NCBI RefSeq assembly: GCF_040869035.1
Contig: NZ_CP162101.1
Location: 62,001-126,000, forward strand
Direction of reading: 5' to 3'
Source of the DNA: Vibrio sp. NTOU-M3
GTDB taxonomy: Bacteria > Pseudomonadota > Gammaproteobacteria > Enterobacterales > Vibrionaceae
Length of the DNA: 64,000 bases
Positions within the stretch are counted from its first letter, which is position 1. Each line of letters starts with the position of its first letter. Of the stretch, positions 47,030 to 57,270 are shown one piece after another. A model generated the notes under the pieces. It saw nothing but the letters and a program-made list of their open reading frames with translations, did not search any database and was not told where the DNA came from. Made by a program: the position numbers and the translations under genes.

Positions 47030-50000
47030 TTATTTCAAGCTTGGGAGTCCACTAAGCAACGTGTTTAGCTGCTCCCCAACATCACCAACGTTTTCAGGCG
47101 CGATAATATCTTCGTGCGAACACTCAAAATAATGCTTGTGCAACCTGGTAATAAATGGCTTCCAATGCGCATCAATGTCATACCCCTCCGGTAAGGTACG
47201 TTGAGCCACAAATAAGTTCACTTCACCATCATAAGGTGATGATTTTGCGCTAGATAATAGCCGGACAGCATCTTCATAGTTCGAGGTAATATCTTTAAAC
47301 ATCGCCATACGTTGCTTGTCCAACTCATCATCTGTAATGTCATTTGCTGCTAAGAACAAATCCTTTTCTCTTTCGATCTCATCTTGCGCCTCTTCATTCA
47401 TTGGCCCTTCCCAATCTTGGCCTTCAGGTGGATAGGTATCTAGCAAGCCTAAGAACGCAACTTCTTCACCTTGACGTTGCAGTTTAGATGCCAATGCCTG
47501 AGCTACTGTTCCACCAAAGGAATAGCCTAGTAAATGGTATGGTCCTTCAGGCTGTAATTGCTTCAATGCTTTCATATGAATATCACAAGCATCTTCCATA
47601 TCTCGCCCCGCAGAGATGGCACCATTTGGACGTGGTGATTGCAGGCCAAACACTGGATAGTGACCATCCAGATATTTAGGTAAACCTGTATATTGCCACG
47701 CGAAACCAGAGGCGGAATTGATGCAGAAGAGCGCAGGACCAGATCCCGCTCTTATTGGCAGGACTTCACCAAAGCCAGCAAGAGTTGGATCGTTTAGCGC
47801 TTCATCGTCTAATAATAATGCCGTCAGTTTCTCGGGTGTTGGATTCACCATGATTTGACCAATGGTCACAGGAACATTAAGAATTCGACGAATATCTGCT
47901 GCTAACTTCATTGCCATTAATGAGTGACCACCTAAGGCAAAGAAATCATCTTCTGCAGACAGAGTATCCAGCCCTAACACGTCAGCAAATATGCTCACAA
48001 GTTGCGTTTCCATCCCTGGTCGTGCTGTCCGCCCAGAACCAGTGACAACGTCACTCGGAAGGGGCAATGCTTTGCGATCAAGTTTGCCGTTGGCACTTAA
48101 CGGGTATTCTTCCATCAAGATAATGGCAACAGGAACCATGTGCGCTGGTAAATGCTCTGCCAGTTTGTTGCGCAGAGTTTCGCTCTCTGTTTCGACATCA
48201 TCATTGAGGATCACATAACCCACAAGTTGGCGATCATCCGCACCCGCCATAGCCTTTTCATTACTCAAGGATTTTGCACAGACAAGGGCCTGCTTAACAC
48301 CTGCAAGCGATTGAAGCGCCGTTTCGATTTCTCCCAGTTCAATCCGTTGACCACGAATTTTTAATTGATCATCACTTCGACCAAGGTATTCGATTTTTCC
48401 AGAGGGTAACCAACGAACAACATCCCCAGTACGGTACATACGCTCCCCACTCGAGAACGGATTCGCAATAAACCTGTCTGCTGTTAATCCACTGCGGTTC
48501 AAGTAGCCGATAGCCAATTGATCACCAGCTAGATACAACTCACCGGGGACACCCACTGGCGTTTCTCTCAGGAAGCTATCTAGCACATACACCTGCGTAT
48601 TCCATACTGGTAAACCGATCGGCACACTCGTCCCTAAGCTTTCAGCTAAAGCAGAACCAAAAGCCGGGCAATACGTCACATCAACCGCCGCCTCAGTTGG
48701 ACCATATAAGTTGTGTAATGGCGCCTCTATCCAGCGTGCATATTGATTAGACAGTTCTTTCGATAATGCCTCACCAGAACAGAAAACACGCTGTAAGCTT
48801 CGAGCGACACGCTCACCTTGTTCATGACTGTTTTCTATCGATGCCATAAACGCAGCAAGCATAGAAGGTACAAAGTGCATGGTTGTCACTTTGTAGTCAT
48901 TGATGATCTGCATTAACCACTCTGGATCTTTATGCGATTCCGGTGGTGCCATGACCAAGCTCGCACCTTCAATCAGCGGCCAGAAGAACTCCCAGACGGA
49001 AACATCAAAACTGCACGGCGTTTTTTGCAAGACCACATCTTGCGCATTGAGTGTGTATTCATGCTGCATCCATTTCAGGCGGTTTACGATAGCCTGATGC
49101 GAAACTAACACGCCTTTCGGATTCCCTGTCGAGCCAGATGTATAGATGATGTAGGCCCCATGATAAGGCGCAAGTCCATCCTTCTCTTCAGTCAGCGTGG
49201 AAGCCACTGGCTCAGGAAGGTCATCCAAAATCAGCAACTCTCCGAATGCAGAAAAGCGCGCTTGGTGCTCAGATGCCGTGATGATCAGCTTAGGTTTCGC
49301 ATCATTGACCATGTACGCCAACCTTTCATCTGGATAACCCACATCAAGCGGTAAGTAAGCGGCCCCACATTCAATAATACTATTGAACGCAAGACTTAAC
49401 TTCGTGCTTCTTGGCAAAGCAACGGCAACAATATCGCCAACACTCACATTGTGCTGCCAAAGTAACTCCGCTATCGCTTTTACCTGCCCTCTCATTTCGC
49501 GATAAGTGAAACTTCGTTCTTCATCAATCAAAGCAAGTTTTTCGGGCGTTTTCTCAGCTTGTTGTGCCATCAATGAACGCAAGGTTTGCTCTGGTAACGC
49601 AACTTTGGTCTGGTTGACATGCTGCTGCAACTCAACTTCATCAGCAAGACGTAAATCTAACTGGGTCAAGCTTGCCTCTGGTGATGCGATAATCGCATCT
49701 AACACTTGTTCAAAGCGCTGCATTACTTGCTCAGCGACACCCGCTGTATCGCGGTATTCAAACAGAATATGGATCTGCTCACCGGGTAACACTAAGATCG
49801 TTAATGGGTAATGAGTGTAGCCACGGTTATGAATATCGCACAGCTGTGCTCCAGCATAGTCTTTGTTAAACCAATCTGAATGATCTGGATAGTTCTCAAC
49901 CACCAGCAGCGTATCAAATAGCGTTTCGCCGCCGGCCAATTGCTGAATTTCACCCAAACCAAGCTCATCATGCTCTAGTAATTGAATCTGAATTTCTTGA

Positions 50001-53000
50001 TGCGCTTTTAGCTGCTCAAGCAAACTTAGATCTGGTTTGAGTTTCATCCTTACCGGAATGGTATTGCTGAACAAACCAATATGTTCATCAATCCCTTCCA
50101 CATGACCAAAGCGGCCTGATATCGGCGTACCAAACACTACATCTTCTCTACCCATCATGCTGCCAAGAATGCTCGACCAAACACCTTGCATTAATGAGTT
50201 CATGGTAAGGCCATAGTGGCGAAGTAGCTGATTGATCGCTCGAGTCTTGTCTTCTGGGATAAACAGTTCGAGCTCGTTGAGCTTATCTGTGACGGGGATA
50301 TCTTCAAATGCAATGGCTGGATTCACGCCCTGTAACACATCCACCCATCGTTGCTGAGCGGCTTTTTTATCTCTTCCTGTAAGCTGCTCAACAACGCTGG
50401 CATAACTTGCGCTAATCGGCGTTAAGACATCAACACCACTCGCATATGCCGTTAGGAAATCTCTCAACAAAATCGGCGTCGACCAACCATCAACCACCAA
50501 GTGATGAGCTGAGATGTACAAAGTACTTTGGTTATCACCATGATAAATCACACTCGCATTTAATAGTGATTGTTCAGGGTTGCTGAGATCAAACTGGCGC
50601 GTCAGTTCACTTTTCTCAAAACGAGTCAGATACGCTTGCTGTTCGCTTTCTTCCATCGAAGTAATGCTATGACTTTCGATTGGCCACTCACCGAGCTCCT
50701 TAGGAATAAGCTGAACGGTTTTACCCAGCATATCGCTATCAAACTTAGCCTTTAATTGAGGATGACGGCTTATCACCACATTAAGAGCACACTTAACATG
50801 TTCAATATTGATCTCACCGTCAAAGGTTAATCGCGTTGTTGAATTGTAATTACTGTTCTCATCACCCAGTTGTGACTGGAATAACAATCCTTCTTGTAAA
50901 GGCAAGGCCGGAAGCACATCTGCAAGCTCTCCATATCGCTTTTCAAGGCTTGAAGCTTGTGGCAATGAAATACCGGCAACCGTCAATTCTGCTGGCACTT
51001 TTAGCTCTTCAGCCAACATTGTTCTCGAAGAAAGCCAATTAGCAATGGAATTCAGATTCTCTTCAATTTTGTCACTAAGAACGTCGATTTCACTTTGGTT
51101 AAACTGGAATTCGTTCCATGACCAGTTCAATGCAAATGCGGGCGCGGCTGCATTTTCATCGACAAAAATATTCAGTTCGAGATCGTGCTGTAATGCTTGT
51201 TCACTGTCTAACAGAACAGCAAAGGTATCAGCAAATTTTCCAGCTCGACTTTGCGGCGACCATTTCTCTGACGATTGCTCAAATCGGCCCAAGTAGTTGA
51301 AGAGTACTGACGACTTATAACGACTTGCTAGTCCTTTTAACTCGTTACGATGCGGATTATCAAGATGGAGCAAGGCCATATACCCCAACCCTTTATCCTT
51401 GATACTCCGTTTGGCTTGCTTTACCTCACGCAGCAAGTCAACCGTTGTCCCTGATTCCGGCAACGCCACAACCAAAGGATACTCTGTGGTAAACCAACCC
51501 ATGGTTTGGCTTAGGTTGATAGACGAGTCAAACTCTTCCCGCCCATGAGATTCAAGATTGAATTTAATCGCCTCGTTGCCAAACACATTTGCAATGGCTG
51601 CACTTACGGATGAAAGTAAGATTTCTTCAATATCAATCGACTCTAACAGTTGACCGAACTCAAGCACACGTTCTGTGGTAGCGGCTGCCAGTTTATTTCG
51701 GCAATGCTTAACCCGACAATCCTCTTGCGTAGGTTTGAACGGCATGACAGGACGACTTTCTCGTGCTCGCCAATCCGCCATTTGCTGTGCCGCGACATCC
51801 AAATAATTGTGCAGCGCATGAGACCACGTATTGATACCCGTGACTTCATTTGGAATGACGATGTCATGACCGGAAACTTCCGCGCGAGTTAGTGATTTAA
51901 GCTGAGGCAACAACACACGCCAAGAGACACCATCAATCAACAGGTGATGGGCTAAGATCATCAGGCCACATTGCCCTTTACTATCACTTAGCATCACTAA
52001 CCGTAGTAGCTGACCATTAGCCAAGCTCATTGTCTTAGCATACTGATCAAATATGGCATCAATATCGGCATGTTTTAGCTCGTCGACTGTTAGATGCTCC
52101 ACCCACGATGCGACATCAAGTTGATCTATCGATTCGATATAATATTGCGATTCTTTCTTTATCAAGCGACACACCGAATTCATCGATACCAGTTTCGCCA
52201 GCGCTCGTTGTAGCGCACTCGACGTGACATCAGCTTCGATTTCGACAAAGACACTTTGAACATAGCTGGTGTCCTCCGAGAAGGTATCTTCAAACCATTG
52301 CCACATTGGCAACGGCTTTATTTGCCCTTCTTGCGCCACATGCTCTTGCTGGTTTAGTGGCTTCATCACTTTCGCCATATCACCAACTCTACGGGCGGCA
52401 AAGATTTCTTTGGGGCGCAGTTCGAAGCCAACTTTACGCAAAATGGTGCCAAGCCCCATTGCAGAGATACTATCCCCACCGAGGTTAAAGAAATCATCTG
52501 AAATACCAACATCAGCAACACCAAGCAATTCTGCAATGGCACGACATAGAGCAACTTCTTCTGCTGTAACCGGAGCGATCACTTCTTCGCGATTGGTAAG
52601 ATCAATGTTTGGTAATGACTTTCTGTCGATTTTCCCGTTGACGTTTAACGTGAACGCGTCAAGGATCATCAAACCTGCCGGAACCATGTATTCTGGTAAA
52701 GCCTGACTCATTTCATCGAGTAACTGCTGCTCAGAGATAAGCCCCTTCGCATGGCTGACTAACGTGCAATACGCAATTAAACGGTGTGAATCTCCAAAAC
52801 GTTCTGCAATCACCACTGATGAATCCACATCCGGGATATTGTTGATTGCGCTTTCTACGTCACCAAGTTCGATACGGAAACCACGAATTTTGACCTGATC
52901 ATCTGTTCGACCAATAAAGTCTAACTGCCCATTCTCGCGCCATTTTACTAAATCACCCGTACGGTACATGATCTGACCGTGCTCAAATGGATTGGCAACA

Positions 53001-55492
53001 AATCGATCTGCTGTCATTCCCGGTTGATTCAAATAGCCTTTCGCCAGCCCTGCGCCTGCAAGGTATAACTCACCGGCCACGCCAACAGGCACTTCTTGCA
53101 ATGCATTGTTCAAAACATAGGCTTTAGCGTTGAGTATCGGACGACCAATTACAGGAGTGGTATCTGCATTTAGAGGAGCACTCACGGCATCTACGGTAAA
53201 TTCTGTTGGACCATAGAAGTTTTCTACCAACAGCTGAGGGTAATTCCCCACCCGATCCCACAGTTTTTCTGGTACCGCTTCACTACCGATGAGAACCAGA
53301 GTCGGCATATAAACCTGCTCCATAAGCCCGCTATCAAGCATCTGATTAAACAGCGATGGGGGTAAATCCATTGCATCGATGTGGTCGTTTGCTACACATT
53401 CAACTAATTCATAGGCATCTTTGCGCTGTTCATCATCATAAAGGTAAAGCGTGTGACCGCATAACATCCAAATGACCTGTTCCCAAGATGCATCAAATGA
53501 GAATGAAGTCGTATGTGAGGCCCTGACCGTAATCTTTTCCGGCTCAGTCGAACGATTTGTCGCTAGGCTTGATATCGCTTTCGCAAAGATAGAGTTTTGA
53601 TGAGAATGAAGTAAATTAAGTAACGCGCCATGCGTGTTCATAACACCTTTCGGCTTACCTGTTGAACCCGAGGTAAATACGATATAAGCAACATCATGCT
53701 TGGAAATATCAATCTGTTCTGGTGTTGAAATCTGTTGAGCGGTTAATTCAGCAAGTGTTGTGCAGTTTGCTAATTCCCCCCATGATAGGTTTTCTTTATC
53801 TTCAACAATAACTGTTTGAGGTTGAGCCTGTTCAAGGATCGTCTCTATGCGCTCTTGGGGATAATCAAGATCTATTGGCAAGTAAGCCCCACCACAGCGC
53901 ATGATAGCCAGCATAGTAACCACGGTTTCAGGACTTCGAGGCAATGCCACGCCTACGACATGCTTTGGCTTTATACCCAAAGTACGCAACTGAGCAGCGC
54001 GCTGCTCAATGGCTTCACGCAGTGACTGAAAGCTCCATTTTTGTTGCTTATAAACGAGCGCAGTTTCATCTGGTTTTTGTGCAGCATTGCGTTCAAAAAC
54101 ATCAAGAACAGATTTATCTTGATGCGGATCTCGCCATCGATTGCCAACAGACCAATCAGCGATACTTTGCTGCTCACTTTGAGGAATAAATGCAATCTCA
54201 GCAAGTGTAATGGATGGGTTTTGCGCGATTTGCTCCACCATGTTGGCAAATCGATCAGCATGAATCGCTAATGATTGCGTATTGTACTTTTGCGCATTGG
54301 CAGTGAGCTCAATCTCAAGCTTGCTGTTACTTAATGCAGGAGAAAACTCAATATCATCGATCGGACCTGCAGATAAGATATGCGTTTTCGATTTAATGCT
54401 ACCAACATGCAGTTCATCTTCAAATGGCTTGAAGTTGAGCATTGGGCCGTACAAGGGTTGCCCTACTTTGCCTAAATCACGCGAGATTTGCTCTGCATCA
54501 TACATTTGGTAACGACGAGCTTGTCTGATGGCTTTATTCATCACCCGAGCGACATCAGTAATACTCATAGTTTTATCAACAGAAAATGCCAAAGGTAGTA
54601 CATTCACAACCGCACCAGACGCACTCATTGCCGAACTGCCCATTCGGCGCATAAACGGGAAGCCGACACAGACGTCATCATTACCGCTGTGTAAATGTAA
54701 ATACGCAAACACAAGAGCCATTGCGAGCTCTGAGGGTAGTACATTATTGCCTTGGGCATGTAGCCAATCGCCACCACGAAGGCTAATGTGCTGCTTAACA
54801 ACACCAAAACGTGCCTTATCGGTTCCGCCAGTGGTTAAAGAAGGCGGAGCGGGCAACAAACTTCCGGCCTCCTTCCAAAAATATCGTGCTTTGTCGTATT
54901 GCTCTGATTCGGTAAATTGACCATGTTCCGCGACTACCTTGGCCATTGGTGTAAAACCTTCAGGCTCGGACGTTCCGAGTGTCATGTGATTGTAGTGACG
55001 GGTGATATTTTGGCTAATTGCGTTAAAACTGAATCCATCAACATCAATATGGTGATAACGCTGGTACCAAAGCCACTTTGGTGTTTGCTTGGAGCCAATT
55101 TGAATTAGGCAGTGACGGTAGCGTCTTTCATTGCCTTGAATATCGATGGCCGTTTGTAGATCTTTTTCCATCCATTCCAATGCAGCATTTTTTGGCTGCT
55201 CTAAATGGGAAAAATCGAAAACCTCCAGCACCTCTTCTAAAGCCTTTCCTGCTTGAAATTGCTGTTTGATCACGCCTTCGACTTCTACATAACGACAATG
55301 TAATGAATCTGCAGTGTTAAGCCCTTTTGCCACTGCCTGCCTAAAAATCGACGTATCAACTTGACCTTCGATTTCTACATAATGTGCGACGTTGAATTCT
55401 TCAGGGTTTGGCATCACTTGCTGAGCGAACCAAATTCCTTGTTGTGTGCCCAATAGGGGCCATAAATTATCTTGCACTTGTTGAGTGTGCAT
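47030..55492 (-). CDS. vabF: Two-module siderophore NRPS, C-A-PCP-E-C-A-PCP-TE
   Basis: A 2820-residue synthetase. Domains by motif: C1 (HHIDVDG, 147-153); A1 (core to about 960); PCP1 (LGGDSI, Ser near 1007); epimerisation domain (HHLLIDGVSW near 1182 plus SHGREEF and MGWFTTEYP); C2 (HHLVVDGWS near 1662); A2 (YGPTEAAVD near 2261); PCP2 (LGGHSL, Ser near 2523); thioesterase (GYSFGGT near 2657). Read against the GrsA pocket positions, A2 gives DVWHFSLVDK, the EntF serine code. A1 gives approximately DAEDVIFVDK, with acidic residues at 239 and 278 suggesting a basic amino acid. Expected product: DHB-D-basic residue-L-Ser, monomeric or joined through serine esters. The organisation equals that of VabF for vanchrobactin (DHB-D-Arg-L-Ser). 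The symbol is by similarity of layout. Confidence 0.92.
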   Translation of the reverse strand: MHTQQVQDNLWPLLGTQQGIWFAQQVMPNPEEFNVAHYVEIEGQVDTSIFRQAVAKGLNTADSLHCRYVEVEGVIKQQFQAGKALEEVLEVFDFSHLEQPKNAALEWMEKDLQTAIDIQGNERRYRHCLIQIGSKQTPKWLWYQRYHHIDVDGFSFNAISQNITRHYNHMTLGTSEPEGFTPMAKVVAEHGQFTESEQYDKARYFWKEAGSLLPAPPSLTTGGTDKARFGVVKQHISLRGGDWLHAQGNNVLPSELAMALVFAYLHLHSGNDDVCVGFPFMRRMGSSAMSASGAVVNVLPLAFSVDKTMSITDVARVMNKAIRQARRYQMYDAEQISRDLGKVGQPLYGPMLNFKPFEDELHVGSIKSKTHILSAGPIDDIEFSPALSNSKLEIELTANAQKYNTQSLAIHADRFANMVEQIAQNPSITLAEIAFIPQSEQQSIADWSVGNRWRDPHQDKSVLDVFERNAAQKPDETALVYKQQKWSFQSLREAIEQRAAQLRTLGIKPKHVVGVALPRSPETVVTMLAIMRCGGAYLPIDLDYPQERIETILEQAQPQTVIVEDKENLSWGELANCTTLAELTAQQISTPEQIDISKHDVAYIVFTSGSTGKPKGVMNTHGALLNLLHSHQNSIFAKAISSLATNRSTEPEKITVRASHTTSFSFDASWEQVIWMLCGHTLYLYDDEQRKDAYELVECVANDHIDAMDLPPSLFNQMLDSGLMEQVYMPTLVLIGSEAVPEKLWDRVGNYPQLLVENFYGPTEFTVDAVSAPLNADTTPVIGRPILNAKAYVLNNALQEVPVGVAGELYLAGAGLAKGYLNQPGMTADRFVANPFEHGQIMYRTGDLVKWRENGQLDFIGRTDDQVKIRGFRIELGDVESAINNIPDVDSSVVIAERFGDSHRLIAYCTLVSHAKGLISEQQLLDEMSQALPEYMVPAGLMILDAFTLNVNGKIDRKSLPNIDLTNREEVIAPVTAEEVALCRAIAELLGVADVGISDDFFNLGGDSISAMGLGTILRKVGFELRPKEIFAARRVGDMAKVMKPLNQQEHVAQEGQIKPLPMWQWFEDTFSEDTSYVQSVFVEIEADVTSSALQRALAKLVSMNSVCRLIKKESQYYIESIDQLDVASWVEHLTVDELKHADIDAIFDQYAKTMSLANGQLLRLVMLSDSKGQCGLMILAHHLLIDGVSWRVLLPQLKSLTRAEVSGHDIVIPNEVTGINTWSHALHNYLDVAAQQMADWRARESRPVMPFKPTQEDCRVKHCRNKLAAATTERVLEFGQLLESIDIEEILLSSVSAAIANVFGNEAIKFNLESHGREEFDSSINLSQTMGWFTTEYPLVVALPESGTTVDLLREVKQAKRSIKDKGLGYMALLHLDNPHRNELKGLASRYKSSVLFNYLGRFEQSSEKWSPQSRAGKFADTFAVLLDSEQALQHDLELNIFVDENAAAPAFALNWSWNEFQFNQSEIDVLSDKIEENLNSIANWLSSRTMLAEELKVPAELTVAGISLPQASSLEKRYGELADVLPALPLQEGLLFQSQLGDENSNYNSTTRLTFDGEINIEHVKCALNVVISRHPQLKAKFDSDMLGKTVQLIPKELGEWPIESHSITSMEESEQQAYLTRFEKSELTRQFDLSNPEQSLLNASVIYHGDNQSTLYISAHHLVVDGWSTPILLRDFLTAYASGVDVLTPISASYASVVEQLTGRDKKAAQQRWVDVLQGVNPAIAFEDIPVTDKLNELELFIPEDKTRAINQLLRHYGLTMNSLMQGVWSSILGSMMGREDVVFGTPISGRFGHVEGIDEHIGLFSNTIPVRMKLKPDLSLLEQLKAHQEIQIQLLEHDELGLGEIQQLAGGETLFDTLLVVENYPDHSDWFNKDYAGAQLCDIHNRGYTHYPLTILVLPGEQIHILFEYRDTAGVAEQVMQRFEQVLDAIIASPEASLTQLDLRLADEVELQQHVNQTKVALPEQTLRSLMAQQAEKTPEKLALIDEERSFTYREMRGQVKAIAELLWQHNVSVGDIVAVALPRSTKLSLAFNSIIECGAAYLPLDVGYPDERLAYMVNDAKPKLIITASEHQARFSAFGELLILDDLPEPVASTLTEEKDGLAPYHGAYIIYTSGSTGNPKGVLVSHQAIVNRLKWMQHEYTLNAQDVVLQKTPCSFDVSVWEFFWPLIEGASLVMAPPESHKDPEWLMQIINDYKVTTMHFVPSMLAAFMASIENSHEQGERVARSLQRVFCSGEALSKELSNQYARWIEAPLHNLYGPTEAAVDVTYCPAFGSALAESLGTSVPIGLPVWNTQVYVLDSFLRETPVGVPGELYLAGDQLAIGYLNRSGLTADRFIANPFSSGERMYRTGDVVRWLPSGKIEYLGRSDDQLKIRGQRIELGEIETALQSLAGVKQALVCAKSLSNEKAMAGADDRQLVGYVILNDDVETESETLRNKLAEHLPAHMVPVAIILMEEYPLSANGKLDRKALPLPSDVVTGSGRTARPGMETQLVSIFADVLGLDTLSAEDDFFALGGHSLMAMKLAADIRRILNVPVTIGQIMVNPTPEKLTALLLDDEALNDPTLAGFGEVLPIRAGSGPALFCINSASGFAWQYTGLPKYLDGHYPVFGLQSPRPNGAISAGRDMEDACDIHMKALKQLQPEGPYHLLGYSFGGTVAQALASKLQRQGEEVAFLGLLDTYPPEGQDWEGPMNEEAQDEIEREKDLFLAANDITDDELDKQRMAMFKDITSNYEDAVRLLSSAKSSPYDGEVNLFVAQRTLPEGYDIDAHWKPFITRLHKHYFECSHEDIIAPENVGDVGEQLNTLLSGLPSLK

Positions 55493-55545
55493 TGGTGTAT
55501 TCCTTAAAAATTTAATTATTATCGTTGTGGCTATTTGTTTGTTTT

Positions 55546-55740
55546 TTACACACGAATGTCATGCCAATTCGCTTCGATATAATCAATGCAGTCTTGCTTT
55601 AATGACGGACCAAATGTGCTTTTCCAGCCAGAAGGGATCCCTTTGAATTCCGGCCATAAGCTATATTGATTGTTGTGATTAATCAGCACAAAGAACTGGT
55701 TTTCAGGTTCGTCAAAAGGATTAATGTATTTCTCAGACAT
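55546..55740 (-). CDS. MbtH-like NRPS accessory protein
   Basis: A 64-residue MbtH-family protein (NPFDEPENQFFVLINHNNQYSLWPEFKGIPSGW, then DCIDYIEANWHDIR). It contains the NxxxQYSLWP core and the two tryptophans that contact A domains. MbtH proteins are needed for folding or activity of partner adenylation domains. The ATG at 55740 follows GGAG closely; the upstream TTG of the open frame overlaps this ribosome-binding site. It sits between the esterase and NRPS genes in the same operon. Confidence 0.92.
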   Translation of the reverse strand: MSEKYINPFDEPENQFFVLINHNNQYSLWPEFKGIPSGWKSTFGPSLKQDCIDYIEANWHDIRV

Positions 55741-55763
55741 AGTTAACTCCAATAATAGAAAAA

Positions 55764-57086
55764 TCAGGATTCAAAATTAAAAACATACGACAACCCATCG
55801 ATGAGGCCTCCGCGCCAACACAGGCGTTCATGCCCACCATCAAAGGTGCGAAACGATAACCGATGGTTTTGTTGCTTAAGTTGCTGGTATAGGTCTTGGC
55901 TCAAGTCCACCATGACGTCCTCTCCTAATCCAACCTCCATAAACACACTTAACTTTACGTTAGAACCAAGGCCAGAATGAACTAATTGACTCATTTGAGT
56001 TAAAGGTTCGCTTGTTTGGAAGGGAGAATATTCACTAGGTGGTTTCACTAACGAAAAATCAGGCCACCAAAATGAACCCGATTGACAAACAACCGCACCA
56101 AAACGATCCGGATGGTTCAATCCGGCATACATCGCACTTAAACCACCAAGGCTTTGCCCAACAACAGCCGTACGATTTGCGTCATTAGTAATTGGGAAAT
56201 AACGACCAACCAACGGCAGTAGTTCTTGAGTGATAGCCTGCCAAAACAAAGGGTTGCAACTGAGCTCTTCGCTACGCAGCGCTCCATTGATTTCATCAAT
56301 GAAGACATACAAGGCAGGTGGAAGTTGACCGCTGCTCGTCGCATCGGTCAGCGCACTAAACAAAGGCATGGATTGAGACCAAAATTGACCATCTAAGATC
56401 AAAACCAACGGCAGTTCAGCTATTTGGTCAGTGCTGGCTGTCGAATACAACCAAACATGGCGCTCATTACTTAAACACTGGCTCGTCCAAGTCAGCTGCA
56501 TGTTCGCTCGTGCCTGAACATCGCCATTTTTTGTATCGAACCTTGACCAAGCACTTTGCGATACTGCCTTTGGCATAGATAGCGGCGTTTTCGAACGTCC
56601 CCATTCGCAGGCTGACAAATTGTTTTTACTTAAATCATCGCGAACACTAAGAGGAAAAATGGTTCTCAACCACTCCCGATGCTTGGTGCGTTTCTCTTGG
56701 TATGTTCCTTGGTACGCTGGTTGGACGCGTTCATGTGTTACTGGAATAAACGCGTAGCTCCCCCGCCACGTACTGTTTACCCTTGTCTTATAAAACCAAA
56801 CATCCGTTCCTTTAACATGGGTAAGCCTTTCCATATCAAAGCTGTGATGATCAGTAATACCGTTGATATCAATGTATATTTCTTCAACACTGTCATCCGT
56901 GTTTCGCCAAAGAAATAGCAGCTCAGCACTTGTATTATCTTGGGAAAGGATAAAAGGTGTTCCTTTTGTCTGCACCTCGTCCCACCAACATGGAGCTCCT
57001 ACTTCTTCATTAGCTTCAAGCAAACCACTTAAAGCACTATTGATATTCTTATTTTCTATTGTTCGATAAGCCTTTATATCCATCAC
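55764..57086 (-). CDS. vabH: Enterochelin-esterase-like siderophore hydrolase
   Basis: A 440-residue Fes-family esterase. An N-terminal beta-sandwich (about 1-160, WWDEVQTKGTPF...WRGSYAFIPV) precedes an alpha/beta hydrolase domain with the nucleophile elbow VGQSLGGLSAMYAGL and the catalytic histidine in GGHERLCWR. It should cleave serine ester bonds of an oligomeric ferri-siderophore in the cytoplasm to release iron, which fits a product that is at least partly oligomeric. First gene of the esterase-mbtH-NRPS operon. The symbol vabH is by context. Confidence 0.87.
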   Translation of the reverse strand: MMDIKAYRTIENKNINSALSGLLEANEEVGAPCWWDEVQTKGTPFILSQDNTSAELLFLWRNTDDSVEEIYIDINGITDHHSFDMERLTHVKGTDVWFYKTRVNSTWRGSYAFIPVTHERVQPAYQGTYQEKRTKHREWLRTIFPLSVRDDLSKNNLSACEWGRSKTPLSMPKAVSQSAWSRFDTKNGDVQARANMQLTWTSQCLSNERHVWLYSTASTDQIAELPLVLILDGQFWSQSMPLFSALTDATSSGQLPPALYVFIDEINGALRSEELSCNPLFWQAITQELLPLVGRYFPITNDANRTAVVGQSLGGLSAMYAGLNHPDRFGAVVCQSGSFWWPDFSLVKPPSEYSPFQTSEPLTQMSQLVHSGLGSNVKLSVFMEVGLGEDVMVDLSQDLYQQLKQQNHRLSFRTFDGGHERLCWRGGLIDGLSYVFNFES

Positions 57087-57165
57087 AAATCCAACTTGTA
57101 CGTCGAAACTTCATGCATATCTTCTAGTAATGAGGTAGCACAAACTTATATCATTATTGTTGTAA

Positions 57166-57184
57166 ATAATAATAATTATCATTA
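57166..57184. promoter_or_regulatory. Fur box in the esterase/receptor divergent promoter
   Basis: AATAATAATAATTATCATT, about 14 of 19 consensus positions, in the 184-bp gap between the esterase operon (minus) and the receptor gene (plus). Confidence 0.68.
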
Positions 57185-57270
57185 GTATTATTGCCGCAAC
57201 ACTTTTTTACATAAATGTTGTTACAACATCAAATGTTTTCTTCTTTTTTTTATTAAGGAATACTCAGGTC

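Noticed and set aside
52269..52706. 145-codon open frame antisense to the NRPS
   Set aside because: A shadow of the PCP1/A1 coding sequence on the other strand; Ser/Arg-rich with no motif.
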